Of a stretch of 64,000 nt of DNA, positions 18,630-26,858 are shown in pieces. The notes below the pieces were generated by a model, which saw only the letters and a list, made by a program, of their open reading frames with translations, searched no databases and was not told the origin of the DNA. A program made the position numbers and the translations under genes. Where the stretch lies: assembly GCF_013408245.1 (NCBI RefSeq), contig NZ_JACBYS010000006.1, positions 62,001 to 126,000 on the forward strand, written 5' to 3'. The stretch is from Duganella sp. 1224 (GTDB lineage: Bacteria; Pseudomonadota; Gammaproteobacteria; Burkholderiales; Burkholderiaceae_D). The number at the start of each line of letters is the position of its first letter. Position 1 is the stretch's first letter.

Positions 18630-18914
18630 GAAGTCAGACTATAGGAAATAAAGTTACGGAAAAATCATAATTCTCAAAATTATTCCTGAGCCATAATTTC
18701 ATATAATTCCCTTCATGCAACGTTTTGAGGGCACTCAGCATCTTGTGCCTGTTGCTCTTGCGCCATCAGGATGCAGTCCAGCACGAAGCATCGACGGCTT
18801 CGGCGACAACGTAAGCGCCATATTGCGCTGCCTCTTCGGCAATCTGCGGGCGATCTTGCGCTCGGCTTATGCTGATACGCTTACGAAGATCTGGAGACCA
18901 ATACGTGAGCCTAC

Positions 18915-19050
18915 GTTCAAGTTAATATTCCTGGACGTGAAGGCAAAGGTTTGCGATCCCTTTTGTGTTCAAGTTAATCACAGCCTCTTTCTAAGCGCAG
19001 ATTTCTCTAACAAATTGATTTTATTGATAGGCCGTTCAAGTTAATATTCC
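18915..19050 (+). repeat. Three spaced direct repeats GTTCAAGTTAAT
   Basis: GTTCAAGTTAAT occurs at 18915, 18967 and 19034. The first and third copies extend to GTTCAAGTTAATATTCC (17 of 17 identical). Spacing is 52 and 67 bases, all in the same orientation. Spaced direct repeats like this are how TnsB/MuA-type transposases mark an element end. The link to the transposase fragment at the left edge is inference. Confidence 0.55.
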
Positions 19051-19066
19051 GGCCTGCCAGCCACGC

Positions 19067-19106
19067 GCGACGCATACGCGGATATTTGCGACGCATAATC
19101 AGATAT
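19067..19106 (+). repeat. Two 19-bp tandem repeats, 21-bp period
   Basis: GCGACGCATACGCGGATAT (19067-19085) and GCGACGCATAATCAGATAT (19088-19106) match at 15 of 19 positions, one helical repeat multiple apart (21 bp). They sit between the GTTCAAGTTAAT repeats and the 3' end of the nucleotidyltransferase gene. They may be protein-binding iterons or degraded element-end sequence. Confidence 0.45.
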
Positions 19107-19166
19107 CCAACGACACTTAGTTGATTAGACCGGGGGCAGACGAAGAATATAGTTTGCATCCGGACA

Positions 19167-19670
19167 TCACCCTTCGACAAGCAAATGCCTATCGTCTTTG
19201 CCAGGGTAGTCCACCTCAAACTGGGCTCGGCCTTCGATGATGTCGAAGTCGAGCACACCGGCCTCCAGGCCGGCATCGATCCGTCGGAAATCATTCTCAG
19301 CACTGCGCACATATTTGGAAATAGCAGTGTCGTTGACATCAAGGAAGTAGGCGCGAATACTTCCGAACTCCAACATCACCAGGCGCTCCATCCAACCGGG
19401 ATGCAGCACCAAGATGCCACTGCTGATCGGATCGAGATAGTAGCCATGCTGCTCATGACAGACCGAGTCCTCACCCAACTCATCGACAATGTCCTGCACA
19501 TGCGTAGGGTCACGTAACGGAAAGAAGTCGATGTCGATGGACATGGACATCAGCTCGGGAGGCAGCGCTTTGAGGCCCAAAACGGACAGGCTACCGGCAA
19601 TGACGAATTCAGTGTGAGGACCACACTTCGCAGCCTCTTTTAAAGCAAGCAGAATCTGCTCACGCCGCAT
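19167..19670 (-). CDS. Nucleotidyltransferase-fold toxin-like protein (DUF6036-like)
   Basis: Protein of 167 residues with the minimal nucleotidyltransferase signature: Gly26-Ser27 in VIAGSLSVLGL, then Asp46-x-Asp48 in SIDIDFFP. The C-terminal part (DVNDTAISKYVRSAENDFRRI) is typical of DUF6036/AbiEii-like proteins. It acts in the cytoplasm, probably transferring a nucleotide to a cellular target. It overlaps the upstream small gene by 11 bases, an arrangement usual for toxin-antitoxin pairs. Target unknown. Confidence 0.7.
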   Translation of the reverse strand: MRREQILLALKEAAKCGPHTEFVIAGSLSVLGLKALPPELMSMSIDIDFFPLRDPTHVQDIVDELGEDSVCHEQHGYYLDPISSGILVLHPGWMERLVMLEFGSIRAYFLDVNDTAISKYVRSAENDFRRIDAGLEAGVLDFDIIEGRAQFEVDYPGKDDRHLLVEG

Positions 19671-19917
19671 TCGCTAATGCTTGGAATTTGCGGACAGAAG
19701 CAACGAAGGGCGAGTTCTGGCGTAATGCAGCTGCACGGGAGGACCTTTCTTCAAGAATCTGAGCTGCTTGCTGCGGGTGCTGCAGCAGTTCCCTCCACGC
19801 GTCTATATAGTCCTGACTACACAAACGGCCTTGCTCCCAGAGAGCAACTTGGTCATGCGCGAGCGCCAACACCTCATCAGCACCAGTTGCGTCACCACCA
19901 CGCAGCGCGCGAGCCAC
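19660..19917 (-). CDS. Putative antitoxin partner, possibly N-terminally truncated
   Basis: Small acidic-helical protein of 85 residues (VLALAHDQVALWEQGRLCS, then YIDAWRELLQHP). It is immediately upstream of, and overlapping, the nucleotidyltransferase gene. The only usable start is GTG at 19917, with no good Shine-Dalgarno, and an in-frame TAA lies just four codons upstream. The protein begins abruptly at PVARALRGGDATG, so a few N-terminal residues may have been lost. Confidence 0.55.
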   Translation of the reverse strand: MARALRGGDATGADEVLALAHDQVALWEQGRLCSQDYIDAWRELLQHPQQAAQILEERSSRAAALRQNSPFVASVRKFQALANAA

Positions 19918-20326
19918 CGGACGATGTTACGGCTTGCACTAGATTGTCATGGTGGTTTGCCATCGGAGAGCGTTGCGGTTCAAGAATGGGACAGATCCCA
20001 GTGCACTTATCGTCTCACAATTCCGCTCAAAAATTGAGCAACGCAACCACGAAGCAGTCGATCTGGAAACAAACAGTGAGCAGGTTTCATCGATACCTCC
20101 ACCTGGACTGGATGAATCGTGGATAACGAACGCATCGGGTTCAACTTCCTGCACAACGCGCGGGTAATTCTGCAGATGCTCAAGGCGGTAGCGACGCACC
20201 TGAATATGTGCTCACGACGATATTGGTTCTGGTATCTGATCCGGCCATAAAGTTATTGGCCAGTGCCAGCCAAAAGCGGTATGTTTGCCAAACAAATAAG
20301 CATCCACCAGGGATGAGGAGACACGA
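19918..20326. other. Intergenic, transition to host-like DNA
   Basis: No gene supported. Composition changes here from the low-GC island to GC-rich sequence. The right part must contain the promoter of the GH31 gene; GTTTG-C-CAAAC at about 20283-20293 is a small palindrome in that promoter region. Confidence 0.4.
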
Positions 20327-23245
20327 TTGGTTCATTACCCTCGTTTTACGGGCGTACGGCGCGCGTCGCTGGTGGCGCTGGCGATCGCCGCATGTTGGTC
20401 CGCGCAGGCCGCCGAGATCCCCCAGCCGCTCGATGCGCTGGGCCGGCTCCAAGCGCTGCACGCCCCGGCCAGCACGGAATTCCGCTTCCAGCGTGTGGCC
20501 AACGGTGTGCAATTCCAGCTCAATGGCGTCACTAAATCGGTGATTTTCTATTCGCCTTCGGTGGTGCGCGTCAACGCCAACCTTGGCGCGTCGTATTGGG
20601 AGCATCCCAGCCTGGTGGTGATACGCCGTCCCCAGGACGTAGCGTTCGCGCTGCGCGATCAAGGCGTCGCGCTGGAACTGGTCGGCGCCAGGCTGCGCCT
20701 GACCATCGACAAGCACAGCGGTGCCATCGCCTTCGCCGACGGCGACGGCCGCGCGCTGACGCGGGAGGATGCGGCCACGCCGCAAACCATCACGCCGCGC
20801 ACCATCTCGGGTGCGCCAACCTACGAGGTGGAGAACCGCCTGACGCTCAAACCGGGCGAAGGGATCTACGGCTTCGGCTTCACCGCCGATGAAGAAGTCA
20901 ACCGCCGCAACAAGGACCTGCTGCTGGTGCAGACCAACGTCGGCATCATCATCCCGGTGATGGTGTCGTCCGAGCGCTATGGCGTGCTGTGGGATACCTA
21001 TTCCATGATGCGCTTCCGCGACGATGCCGACGGCGCGCGCCTGTGGGCCGAGAGCGCGCCGGGCGGGGTGGATTACTACCTCATGGCCGGCGACAGCATG
21101 GACCACGTGGTCGGCGCCTACCGCTGGCTCACCGGCGACGCGCCCATGTATCCCAAGCAGGCGTTCGGCCTGTTCATGAGCAAGGAACGCTACCCCACGC
21201 AACAACGCTTGCTGGAGGTGGCGCGCACCTTCCGCCGCGAGCGCTTCCCGCTCGACTACATCGTGCAGGACTGGCAATACTGGGGCTCCGACAAGGACGG
21301 CAGCTGGAGCGGAATGACCTGGGACCGCGAGCGCTATCCCGATCCGAAGGCCATGACCGACGAGATCCACAGGCTGCACATGAAGCTGATGGTATCGATC
21401 TGGCCCTCGATCGGCGACGACACGGCGCTGGCGCATGAACTGGACCAGCACCGCCTGCGCTTCGCGCCGCTGCACTGGATTTCCAAACACGCCCGCGTAT
21501 ATGACGCCTACAGCCCGCTGGGTCGCCAGATCTACTTCAAGCACATCAAATCCGGCCTGCTGGACCAGGGCGTCGATGCGCTGTGGATGGACGGTACCGA
21601 GGTCGAAGTCAGTTCGGCCATGTGGAACGCCATGGACAACGTGCGCGACACCAAAGCCCTGGGCAGCAACGCCATGGGGGATTTCACGCGCTACCTCAAC
21701 CCGTACTCGCTGCTGACGACGGAAGGCACCTACCAGGGCCAGCGCGCCAGCGACAACAAGCGCGTGTTCACACTGACCCGCTCCGCCTGGGCCGGCGCGC
21801 AGCGCACGGCGGCGGCTTCATGGTCGGGCGACATCTTCGCCAGCTGGAAGACCTTCCGCCAGCAGATTGCAGGGGGCGTGAACGTCACCATCACCGGCAA
21901 CCCGTACTGGACGCAGGATACCGGCGGCTTTTTTGTCACCGAGTTCCCCGGCGGCGAGCACAATCCGGCGTACCGCGAACTGTATGCGCGCTGGTTCCAG
22001 TACGCCACCTTCAATCCGATCATGCGCGTGCACGGCACCAGCATCGAACGCGAGCCCTACCTGTTCAAGCAGCTCGACCCGGTGGTGTACCAGTCCATGC
22101 TCAACGCGGTACAGCTGCGTTACCGGCTGCTGCCCTATATTTACAGTCTGAGCGCCAAAGTCACGTCGGATCGCTACACGCTGATGCGCGCGCTGCCGAT
22201 GGACTTCGCCCAGGACGCGGCCACCTACGACATCAACGACGCGTTCATGTTCGGTCCCGCGCTGCTGGTGCACCCGGTCACGCGGGCGATGTACCACGCG
22301 GTCACGCCGGCGCCGGCCACCATACCGGCCGACTACCTGCGCACGGCGGACGGCAAGCGCGGGTTGGCGCTGCAGTACTTCTCCGGCGAGAACTTCGACA
22401 CGCCGCGCGGGCAGCTGGTGGACGAGAAGATCGACCATGACTGGCCGGACCCGCCGTTGGCGGAGATCCCTGGCGGACTGACCTCGCTGCAGCGCTTTTC
22501 AGCACGCTGGCAGGGCGAACTGGTGGCGCCGGAAGACGGCGCATATGAAATCGGCCTGAGCGGGGACGATGGCCTGCGCCTGTTCCTCGGCGACCAGCAG
22601 GTGATCGACGACTGGAAGAATTCGGCGACGCGCCATCTTGAGGTCAAGCGCACGCTGAAGAAGGGCGAACGGGTGCCGCTCAAGGTCGAGTATTACCAGG
22701 ACATCGGCAACCGTTCCGTGCGCCTGACGTGGCGCACACCATCCGATCTGCGCGCGCTGGCCGCGGCGGCGAATGCGCCGCGCGACCTGTCGCTGAAGAC
22801 CTATCTGCCGCGCGGGGGCGACTGGTACGATTTCTGGACCCAGCAGCGCTATGCCGGCGGCACCACGGTGAGCCGCGAGACGCCGCTCGACGTGGTGCCG
22901 TTGTACGTGCGCGCCGGCGCCATCATTCCCATGGGCCCGGTGCAGCAGTATGCGACCGAAAAGCCGGATGCGCCATACGACGTGCATGTTTACCCGGGCG
23001 CGGACGGCCGCTTCACCGTCTACGAAGACGATAACGAGACCTACGCCTACGAAAAAGGGCAGTCGGCGCGCTACGAGCTGGCCTGGGACGACGCCACGCG
23101 CACCCTGCGCATCGGCGCACGCCAGGGAGCGTTCCCCGGCATGGTGCGGCAACGCTCGCTGCGCATCTCGGTGGCGGGGGCCGGCGGTGCGCCCCGTACC
23201 GTCAGGTATACGGGCAAGGCCGTGACGGTGCGCTTCGGTTCCTGA
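20327..23245 (+). CDS. Secreted GH31 alpha-glycosidase with PA14 insert
   Basis: Family 31 glycoside hydrolase of 972 residues, probably an alpha-xylosidase or alpha-glucosidase of the periplasm. A signal peptide (about 1-29, ending WSAQA) precedes a galactose-mutarotase-like N-domain and a TIM barrel with nucleophile Asp422 (LWMDGTEVE) and acid/base Asp502 (SGDIFASW). A PA14-like beta module lies at about 680-810 (DGAYEIGLSGDDGLRLFLG), then the DUF5110 C-terminal sandwich. PA14-bearing GH31 enzymes include xyloglucan alpha-xylosidases. The start is TTG at 20327, fixed by GGATGAGGAG 6 bases upstream; the ATG inside that site is in another frame. It stands alone, next to no transporter. Confidence 0.88.
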   Translation: MVHYPRFTGVRRASLVALAIAACWSAQAAEIPQPLDALGRLQALHAPASTEFRFQRVANGVQFQLNGVTKSVIFYSPSVVRVNANLGASYWEHPSLVVIRRPQDVAFALRDQGVALELVGARLRLTIDKHSGAIAFADGDGRALTREDAATPQTITPRTISGAPTYEVENRLTLKPGEGIYGFGFTADEEVNRRNKDLLLVQTNVGIIIPVMVSSERYGVLWDTYSMMRFRDDADGARLWAESAPGGVDYYLMAGDSMDHVVGAYRWLTGDAPMYPKQAFGLFMSKERYPTQQRLLEVARTFRRERFPLDYIVQDWQYWGSDKDGSWSGMTWDRERYPDPKAMTDEIHRLHMKLMVSIWPSIGDDTALAHELDQHRLRFAPLHWISKHARVYDAYSPLGRQIYFKHIKSGLLDQGVDALWMDGTEVEVSSAMWNAMDNVRDTKALGSNAMGDFTRYLNPYSLLTTEGTYQGQRASDNKRVFTLTRSAWAGAQRTAAASWSGDIFASWKTFRQQIAGGVNVTITGNPYWTQDTGGFFVTEFPGGEHNPAYRELYARWFQYATFNPIMRVHGTSIEREPYLFKQLDPVVYQSMLNAVQLRYRLLPYIYSLSAKVTSDRYTLMRALPMDFAQDAATYDINDAFMFGPALLVHPVTRAMYHAVTPAPATIPADYLRTADGKRGLALQYFSGENFDTPRGQLVDEKIDHDWPDPPLAEIPGGLTSLQRFSARWQGELVAPEDGAYEIGLSGDDGLRLFLGDQQVIDDWKNSATRHLEVKRTLKKGERVPLKVEYYQDIGNRSVRLTWRTPSDLRALAAAANAPRDLSLKTYLPRGGDWYDFWTQQRYAGGTTVSRETPLDVVPLYVRAGAIIPMGPVQQYATEKPDAPYDVHVYPGADGRFTVYEDDNETYAYEKGQSARYELAWDDATRTLRIGARQGAFPGMVRQRSLRISVAGAGGAPRTVRYTGKAVTVRFGS

Positions 23246-23361
23246 ATGTCCCGCTGGCCTGAAAAAAAAAATATCCGCCGCTTGTCGATTTCTTGCGTCA
23301 TGATTCGTCGTCAGACAAGAGGGGCAGTCGGAGGTCCCGTCATTTTTACTGAGGAGGCGTC

Positions 23362-23748
23362 ATGAAACAGGAAATCATTTTCAACCTGCCGGTCAAGGAC
23401 GTGGAGCAATCGACAGCGTTCTTCACGGCGCTGGGCTTCCGGCTGAATCCGCAATTCAGCAATCCGCAGGCGGCGTTCATGGATATTGTGGACGGCATGC
23501 ACGTGATGCTGGCGGCGGAGGACTTTTTCCAGTCGCTGATCAACAAGCCGGTGGTGCAGGCCAGGGAGGCCAACGAGGTCGTCATTTGCCTGATGTGCGA
23601 CAGCCGCGAGGAGGTCGATCGCCTGATCGCCAAGGCCAGCGCCGGCGGCGCCCGCATTCCGCATCCGCCGGAGGACCATGGCTTCATGTACGACCAGGGC
23701 TTCGAGGACCTGGATGGGCACCTGTGGAATTTGGTCTGGACTGCCTAG
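23362..23748 (+). CDS. VOC-family (glyoxalase-like) protein
   Basis: Cytoplasmic protein of 128 residues with the paired beta-alpha-beta-beta-beta units of the vicinal oxygen chelate fold: FNLPVKDVEQSTAFFTALGF at the start and GFEDLDGHLWNLVW at the end, the glutamate-poor variant seen in many lactoylglutathione-lyase relatives. A strong GAGGAGG site precedes the ATG. Monocistronic. Function within the superfamily (dioxygenase, resistance or lyase) cannot be told. Confidence 0.85.
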   Translation: MKQEIIFNLPVKDVEQSTAFFTALGFRLNPQFSNPQAAFMDIVDGMHVMLAAEDFFQSLINKPVVQAREANEVVICLMCDSREEVDRLIAKASAGGARIPHPPEDHGFMYDQGFEDLDGHLWNLVWTA

Positions 23749-23758
23749 TCGCCTGAAA

Positions 23759-23811
23759 CCGCAGGGGCTGCCGCAGACGCCGCGACAGCGGGCGTAACGG
23801 CGCCCCTGCGG
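23759..23811. terminator. Stem in convergent intergenic region
   Basis: CCGCAGGGGC (23759-23768) pairs perfectly with GCCCCTGCGG (23802-23811) around a GC-rich loop that can fold further. It lies between the convergent VOC and chemotaxis genes, a place for a bidirectional terminator. No T-run is present, so it is only a candidate. Confidence 0.35.
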
Positions 23812-23823
23812 CGCGGCGGTGCG

Positions 23824-25443
23824 TCAGGCGTGCGCCAGCAGGGCGCGGCTGGCCATGCGCGGGGCGTTACCGCCGCGCGGCCCGGCGCTGCGCGGCTGGC
23901 TGCTGCCGTCCAGCTTGAACGCGGCCACCGCCTGCGACAGCCGCTCGGCCTGCTCCGACAGCGAGGCCGAGGCCGCCGCCGCCTCTTCCACCAGCGCGGC
24001 ATTCTGCTGCGTGGTCGCGTCCAGCGTGGCCACCGCCTGGTTGATCTGGCTGATGCCGATCTCCTGCTCCTGCCCGGCCGCGCTGATTTCCACCATGATG
24101 GCGGTGACGCGCTCGATGCTGGCGACGATCTCGCCCATGGTGTCGCCCGCTTCGCGCACCTGGGTGACGCCGCCGTCCACCTGCGTCACCGAGTCGCTGA
24201 TAAGCGCCTTGATGTCCTTGGCCGCCTCGGCGCTGCGGTGCGCCAGGCTGCGCACTTCGGACGCCACCACGGCAAAGCCGCGGCCCTGCTCGCCGGCGCG
24301 GGCGGCTTCCACCGCCGCGTTCAACGCCAGGATGTTGGTCTGGAAGGCGATGCCGTCGATCACGCCGATGATGTCGGCGATGCGGGTCGACGCCGCGCGG
24401 ATCGCTTCCATGGTGTTGATCACATTGCCCACCACCTCGCCGCCGCGCGCCGCCACCCGCGAGGCGTCCTGCGCCAGCTGGTTGGACTGGCGGGCATTCT
24501 CGGAATTCTGGCGCACGGTGGCGGTCAGCTCTTCCAGCGAGGAGGCGGTTTCCTCCAGGCTGGCCGCCTGCTCTTCGGTGCGGCCCGACAGGTCGAGGTT
24601 GCCGGTGGCGATTTCCGAGGTGGCGGTGGCGATGTTGGCGGCGCCGGCGCGCACCGTCATCACGGTGGCGGCCAGCTTGCTCTGCATGGTGGCCAGCGCC
24701 TGCATCAGTTCGGCCATCTCGTCGTTGCCGCGCACCTCGATCTGGTTCGACAGGTCGCCTTCAGCCATGCGCGAGAAGTGCGTCACCGAGGCGCGGATCG
24801 GCACCAGGATCGAGCGCAGCAGCGAGGCCGCCGCGACCAGCATCAGCACCACGCCGGCGCCGATCACGCCCACCGTCAGCCAGCGCTGGCTGGCGTAGCG
24901 CGCCTGGCTGTCTTCATACTGCCGGGCGTTGGACTTGGTCTGGAACTCACTCAGCGCCTGCGCGCTTTCCGACAGCTTGGCAAACAGCGGCTGCATCACC
25001 GACATGGTGATCTTGTCGGCCTGTTCGGCGTCCTTGGCGTTGAGCGCCCGCACCAGCGGCTGGTAGCCCTGCTCGATGAAGGCCTTGCGGTCCTTGTCCA
25101 TCTGGTCGGACAGGCGCTTTTCCTCGTCGCCCTGCGGCAGCGTCAGGTAGCGCGCCCAGGCCTTGTCGGAGGTCGCCATGAAGCTCTCGGCGCGCGCCAG
25201 CGTCTTGCCCGAGTCCGGCAGTTCCGGATGCATGGTGACGCGGTCCAGCGCCAGCCGCGAGCGCGCCATTGCCAGTTGCGATTCGCCGATGGCGACCGCC
25301 GACGGCATGGTGTTGTCATTGGCGTCCTGCAGACTGAGATTAACCTTCTGCATGCCGTACAGTCCGCTGACGCCGGCGACCACAATTAACAGCCCCAACA
25401 AGGCCATGGTCGCGATAAGGCGGAATTTGATCGTTACCTTCAT
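23824..25443 (-). CDS. Methyl-accepting chemotaxis protein
   Basis: Inner-membrane chemoreceptor of 539 residues. A membrane segment at about 8-30 and a second near 185-205 flank a four-helix-bundle ligand domain. HAMP follows (about 206-260), then the long signalling coiled coil with the hairpin IDGIAFQTNILALNAAVEAA. The start used is the ATG at 25443 with GGAG 6 bases upstream, rather than ATGs further up that contain this site. The C-terminus ends in RALLAHA without an NWETF-type CheR tether. It controls flagellar motion through CheA/CheW elsewhere. Ligand unknown. Confidence 0.93.
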   Translation of the reverse strand: MKVTIKFRLIATMALLGLLIVVAGVSGLYGMQKVNLSLQDANDNTMPSAVAIGESQLAMARSRLALDRVTMHPELPDSGKTLARAESFMATSDKAWARYLTLPQGDEEKRLSDQMDKDRKAFIEQGYQPLVRALNAKDAEQADKITMSVMQPLFAKLSESAQALSEFQTKSNARQYEDSQARYASQRWLTVGVIGAGVVLMLVAAASLLRSILVPIRASVTHFSRMAEGDLSNQIEVRGNDEMAELMQALATMQSKLAATVMTVRAGAANIATATSEIATGNLDLSGRTEEQAASLEETASSLEELTATVRQNSENARQSNQLAQDASRVAARGGEVVGNVINTMEAIRAASTRIADIIGVIDGIAFQTNILALNAAVEAARAGEQGRGFAVVASEVRSLAHRSAEAAKDIKALISDSVTQVDGGVTQVREAGDTMGEIVASIERVTAIMVEISAAGQEQEIGISQINQAVATLDATTQQNAALVEEAAAASASLSEQAERLSQAVAAFKLDGSSQPRSAGPRGGNAPRMASRALLAHA

Positions 25444-25681
25444 AATGCACTCCATACACACCAGCTGTCCCGCGAAGATGGAGTGCGCGCACTCGGGCGG
25501 TCAGATCGGCAGCATAGCGGCTGCGTTAGAGAGGAAGAAACGAGGATAAGGTTTCGGTGGCGGAGAGTTTTTCCGTATGGAACTAATTCTACGCGCGTTT
25601 CGTGACAATTGGAAAGAATTTCGTTACTAGCAATTTGCACGTGCCGGCGGACGTCACACCGGCACCACACTGGCCGCCGCG

Positions 25682-26803
25682 CTAGGCCCCCGGCGCCTTG
25701 CGGTAGCGCATCGGATTGAAGCCGGCGTAGGCCACCTCGGTCAGCGCGCTGGCCAGTTGGCCCAGCTTGCGGTGATCGTAACTGCTGTTGCTGAACACCA
25801 CCACGTTGACCTCGTCCGCCAGCACCCGCCGCGCCACCAGGCGGAAGCCGCCGTTGGAGCCGTCTTCCCACGCGCACTCGCGCGGCTGGCCGGCGATGCC
25901 CGCCAGCTGGGTGCGTCCGCCCAGCGCGTAGTGTTCGCCCTGGTGCTGCACGCGCAGCAGCGTGGCGCGCGAGGCCGGCGTCAGGACGCTCCCGCCCAGC
26001 ACGCCGTTCATCAGGAACATCATGTCGATGGCGGTGCTGTAGAAACCCCCCGCCATGGCCATGTAGTCCGGCACCGGGCTGACGTTGCGCGTCCACGGCG
26101 GCGTCTGCGCAGACGGCGTGTAGCCCAGCGCCATGCCGGCCACCTGGTCGGAGTCGCCGGCGAAGATGCCGGAATTGCGCAGTTGCAGCGGCTCCAGCAG
26201 CCAAGCCGCCACGCACTCGCGGTAGCGCTGGCCGCTGACCTGCTCGACGATGGCCTTGACGATCAGCCAGTTGGAGTGCGAATAGTCCCACTGCGTGCCC
26301 GGCTTGAAGCGCAGGTCGCCGCTGGCGTAGCGGCGCACCGCCTCCATCTGCTCCAGCGGCTGCGAGCGCATGGCGGGATCGGCCTTGCGCGCCTCCAGCA
26401 CCTGGTTGGGCACGCCGCTGGTGTGGCTCATCAGGTGACGCAGCGTCAGCTGGGCGCCGGTGTCAGCGCGGTAGGCCGGCAGGTAGCGGATGATGGGCTC
26501 GTCCAGCGCCAGCTTGCCCATGTCGACCAGCTTCATCACCACCATGGCGGCCACCCACTTCGACACCGAGCCGGTCTCGAAGCGGGTGGTCAGCGCCATC
26601 GGCGTATTGGTCTGCGGATTGGCGCTGCCGAGCGCGTTGGTGTACCACACCTCGGCGCCGAGGCCGACCGCCACCGTGCCGTTGAAGTCGTAATAATCGG
26701 TCATGACCGCGTCATAGCGCGCTCCCTGGTCCGAGGCAAAGGCAGGCACTACCCGGCCCAGGGCAAGCGCCCCGGCCAGGGCGAGACATTGACGACGATC
26801 CAC
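25682..26803 (-). CDS. Secreted serine hydrolase (class C beta-lactamase family)
   Basis: Periplasmic protein of 373 residues with an N-terminal signal sequence (LALAGALALGRVVPAFA). The serine beta-lactamase/DD-peptidase motifs are present: SVSK (about 80) with the catalytic serine and lysine, and the tyrosine motif in DYSHSN (about 175). The start is GTG 26803 after a GGAG site. This fold covers beta-lactamases, peptidases and esterases; the low motif conservation suggests an esterase or peptidase rather than antibiotic resistance. Confidence 0.85.
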   Translation of the reverse strand: MDRRQCLALAGALALGRVVPAFASDQGARYDAVMTDYYDFNGTVAVGLGAEVWYTNALGSANPQTNTPMALTTRFETGSVSKWVAAMVVMKLVDMGKLALDEPIIRYLPAYRADTGAQLTLRHLMSHTSGVPNQVLEARKADPAMRSQPLEQMEAVRRYASGDLRFKPGTQWDYSHSNWLIVKAIVEQVSGQRYRECVAAWLLEPLQLRNSGIFAGDSDQVAGMALGYTPSAQTPPWTRNVSPVPDYMAMAGGFYSTAIDMMFLMNGVLGGSVLTPASRATLLRVQHQGEHYALGGRTQLAGIAGQPRECAWEDGSNGGFRLVARRVLADEVNVVVFSNSSYDHRKLGQLASALTEVAYAGFNPMRYRKAPGA

Positions 26804-26858
26804 CGCGACACTCCTACGTTATGGCAACCGCAGCAGCGTATCACAGCCGGCCAGCCGG

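Larger units (their letters stand above)
18630..19166. other. Intergenic, probable island boundary
   Basis: No intact gene. A minus-strand frame (18766-18921) encodes about 52 protein-like residues (SPDLRKRISISRAQDRP, AAQYGAYVVAEAV) without any start codon, so it looks like a remnant. Its upstream stop falls inside the first of three direct repeats. The stretch also holds two 19-base repeats nearer the toxin gene. Confidence 0.4.

Noticed and set aside
18715..19044. A 109-residue plus-strand frame in the repeat region
   Set aside because: It spans all three direct repeats, has no ribosome site and no family signal.
19939..20199. An 86-residue minus-strand frame upstream of the putative antitoxin
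   Set aside because: Some protein-like residues, but no ribosome site and no recognisable family; kept as intergenic.
20180..21544. A 454-residue minus-strand frame over the GH31 start
   Set aside because: Antisense to a clear GH31 gene; composition and lack of ribosome site mark it as a shadow.
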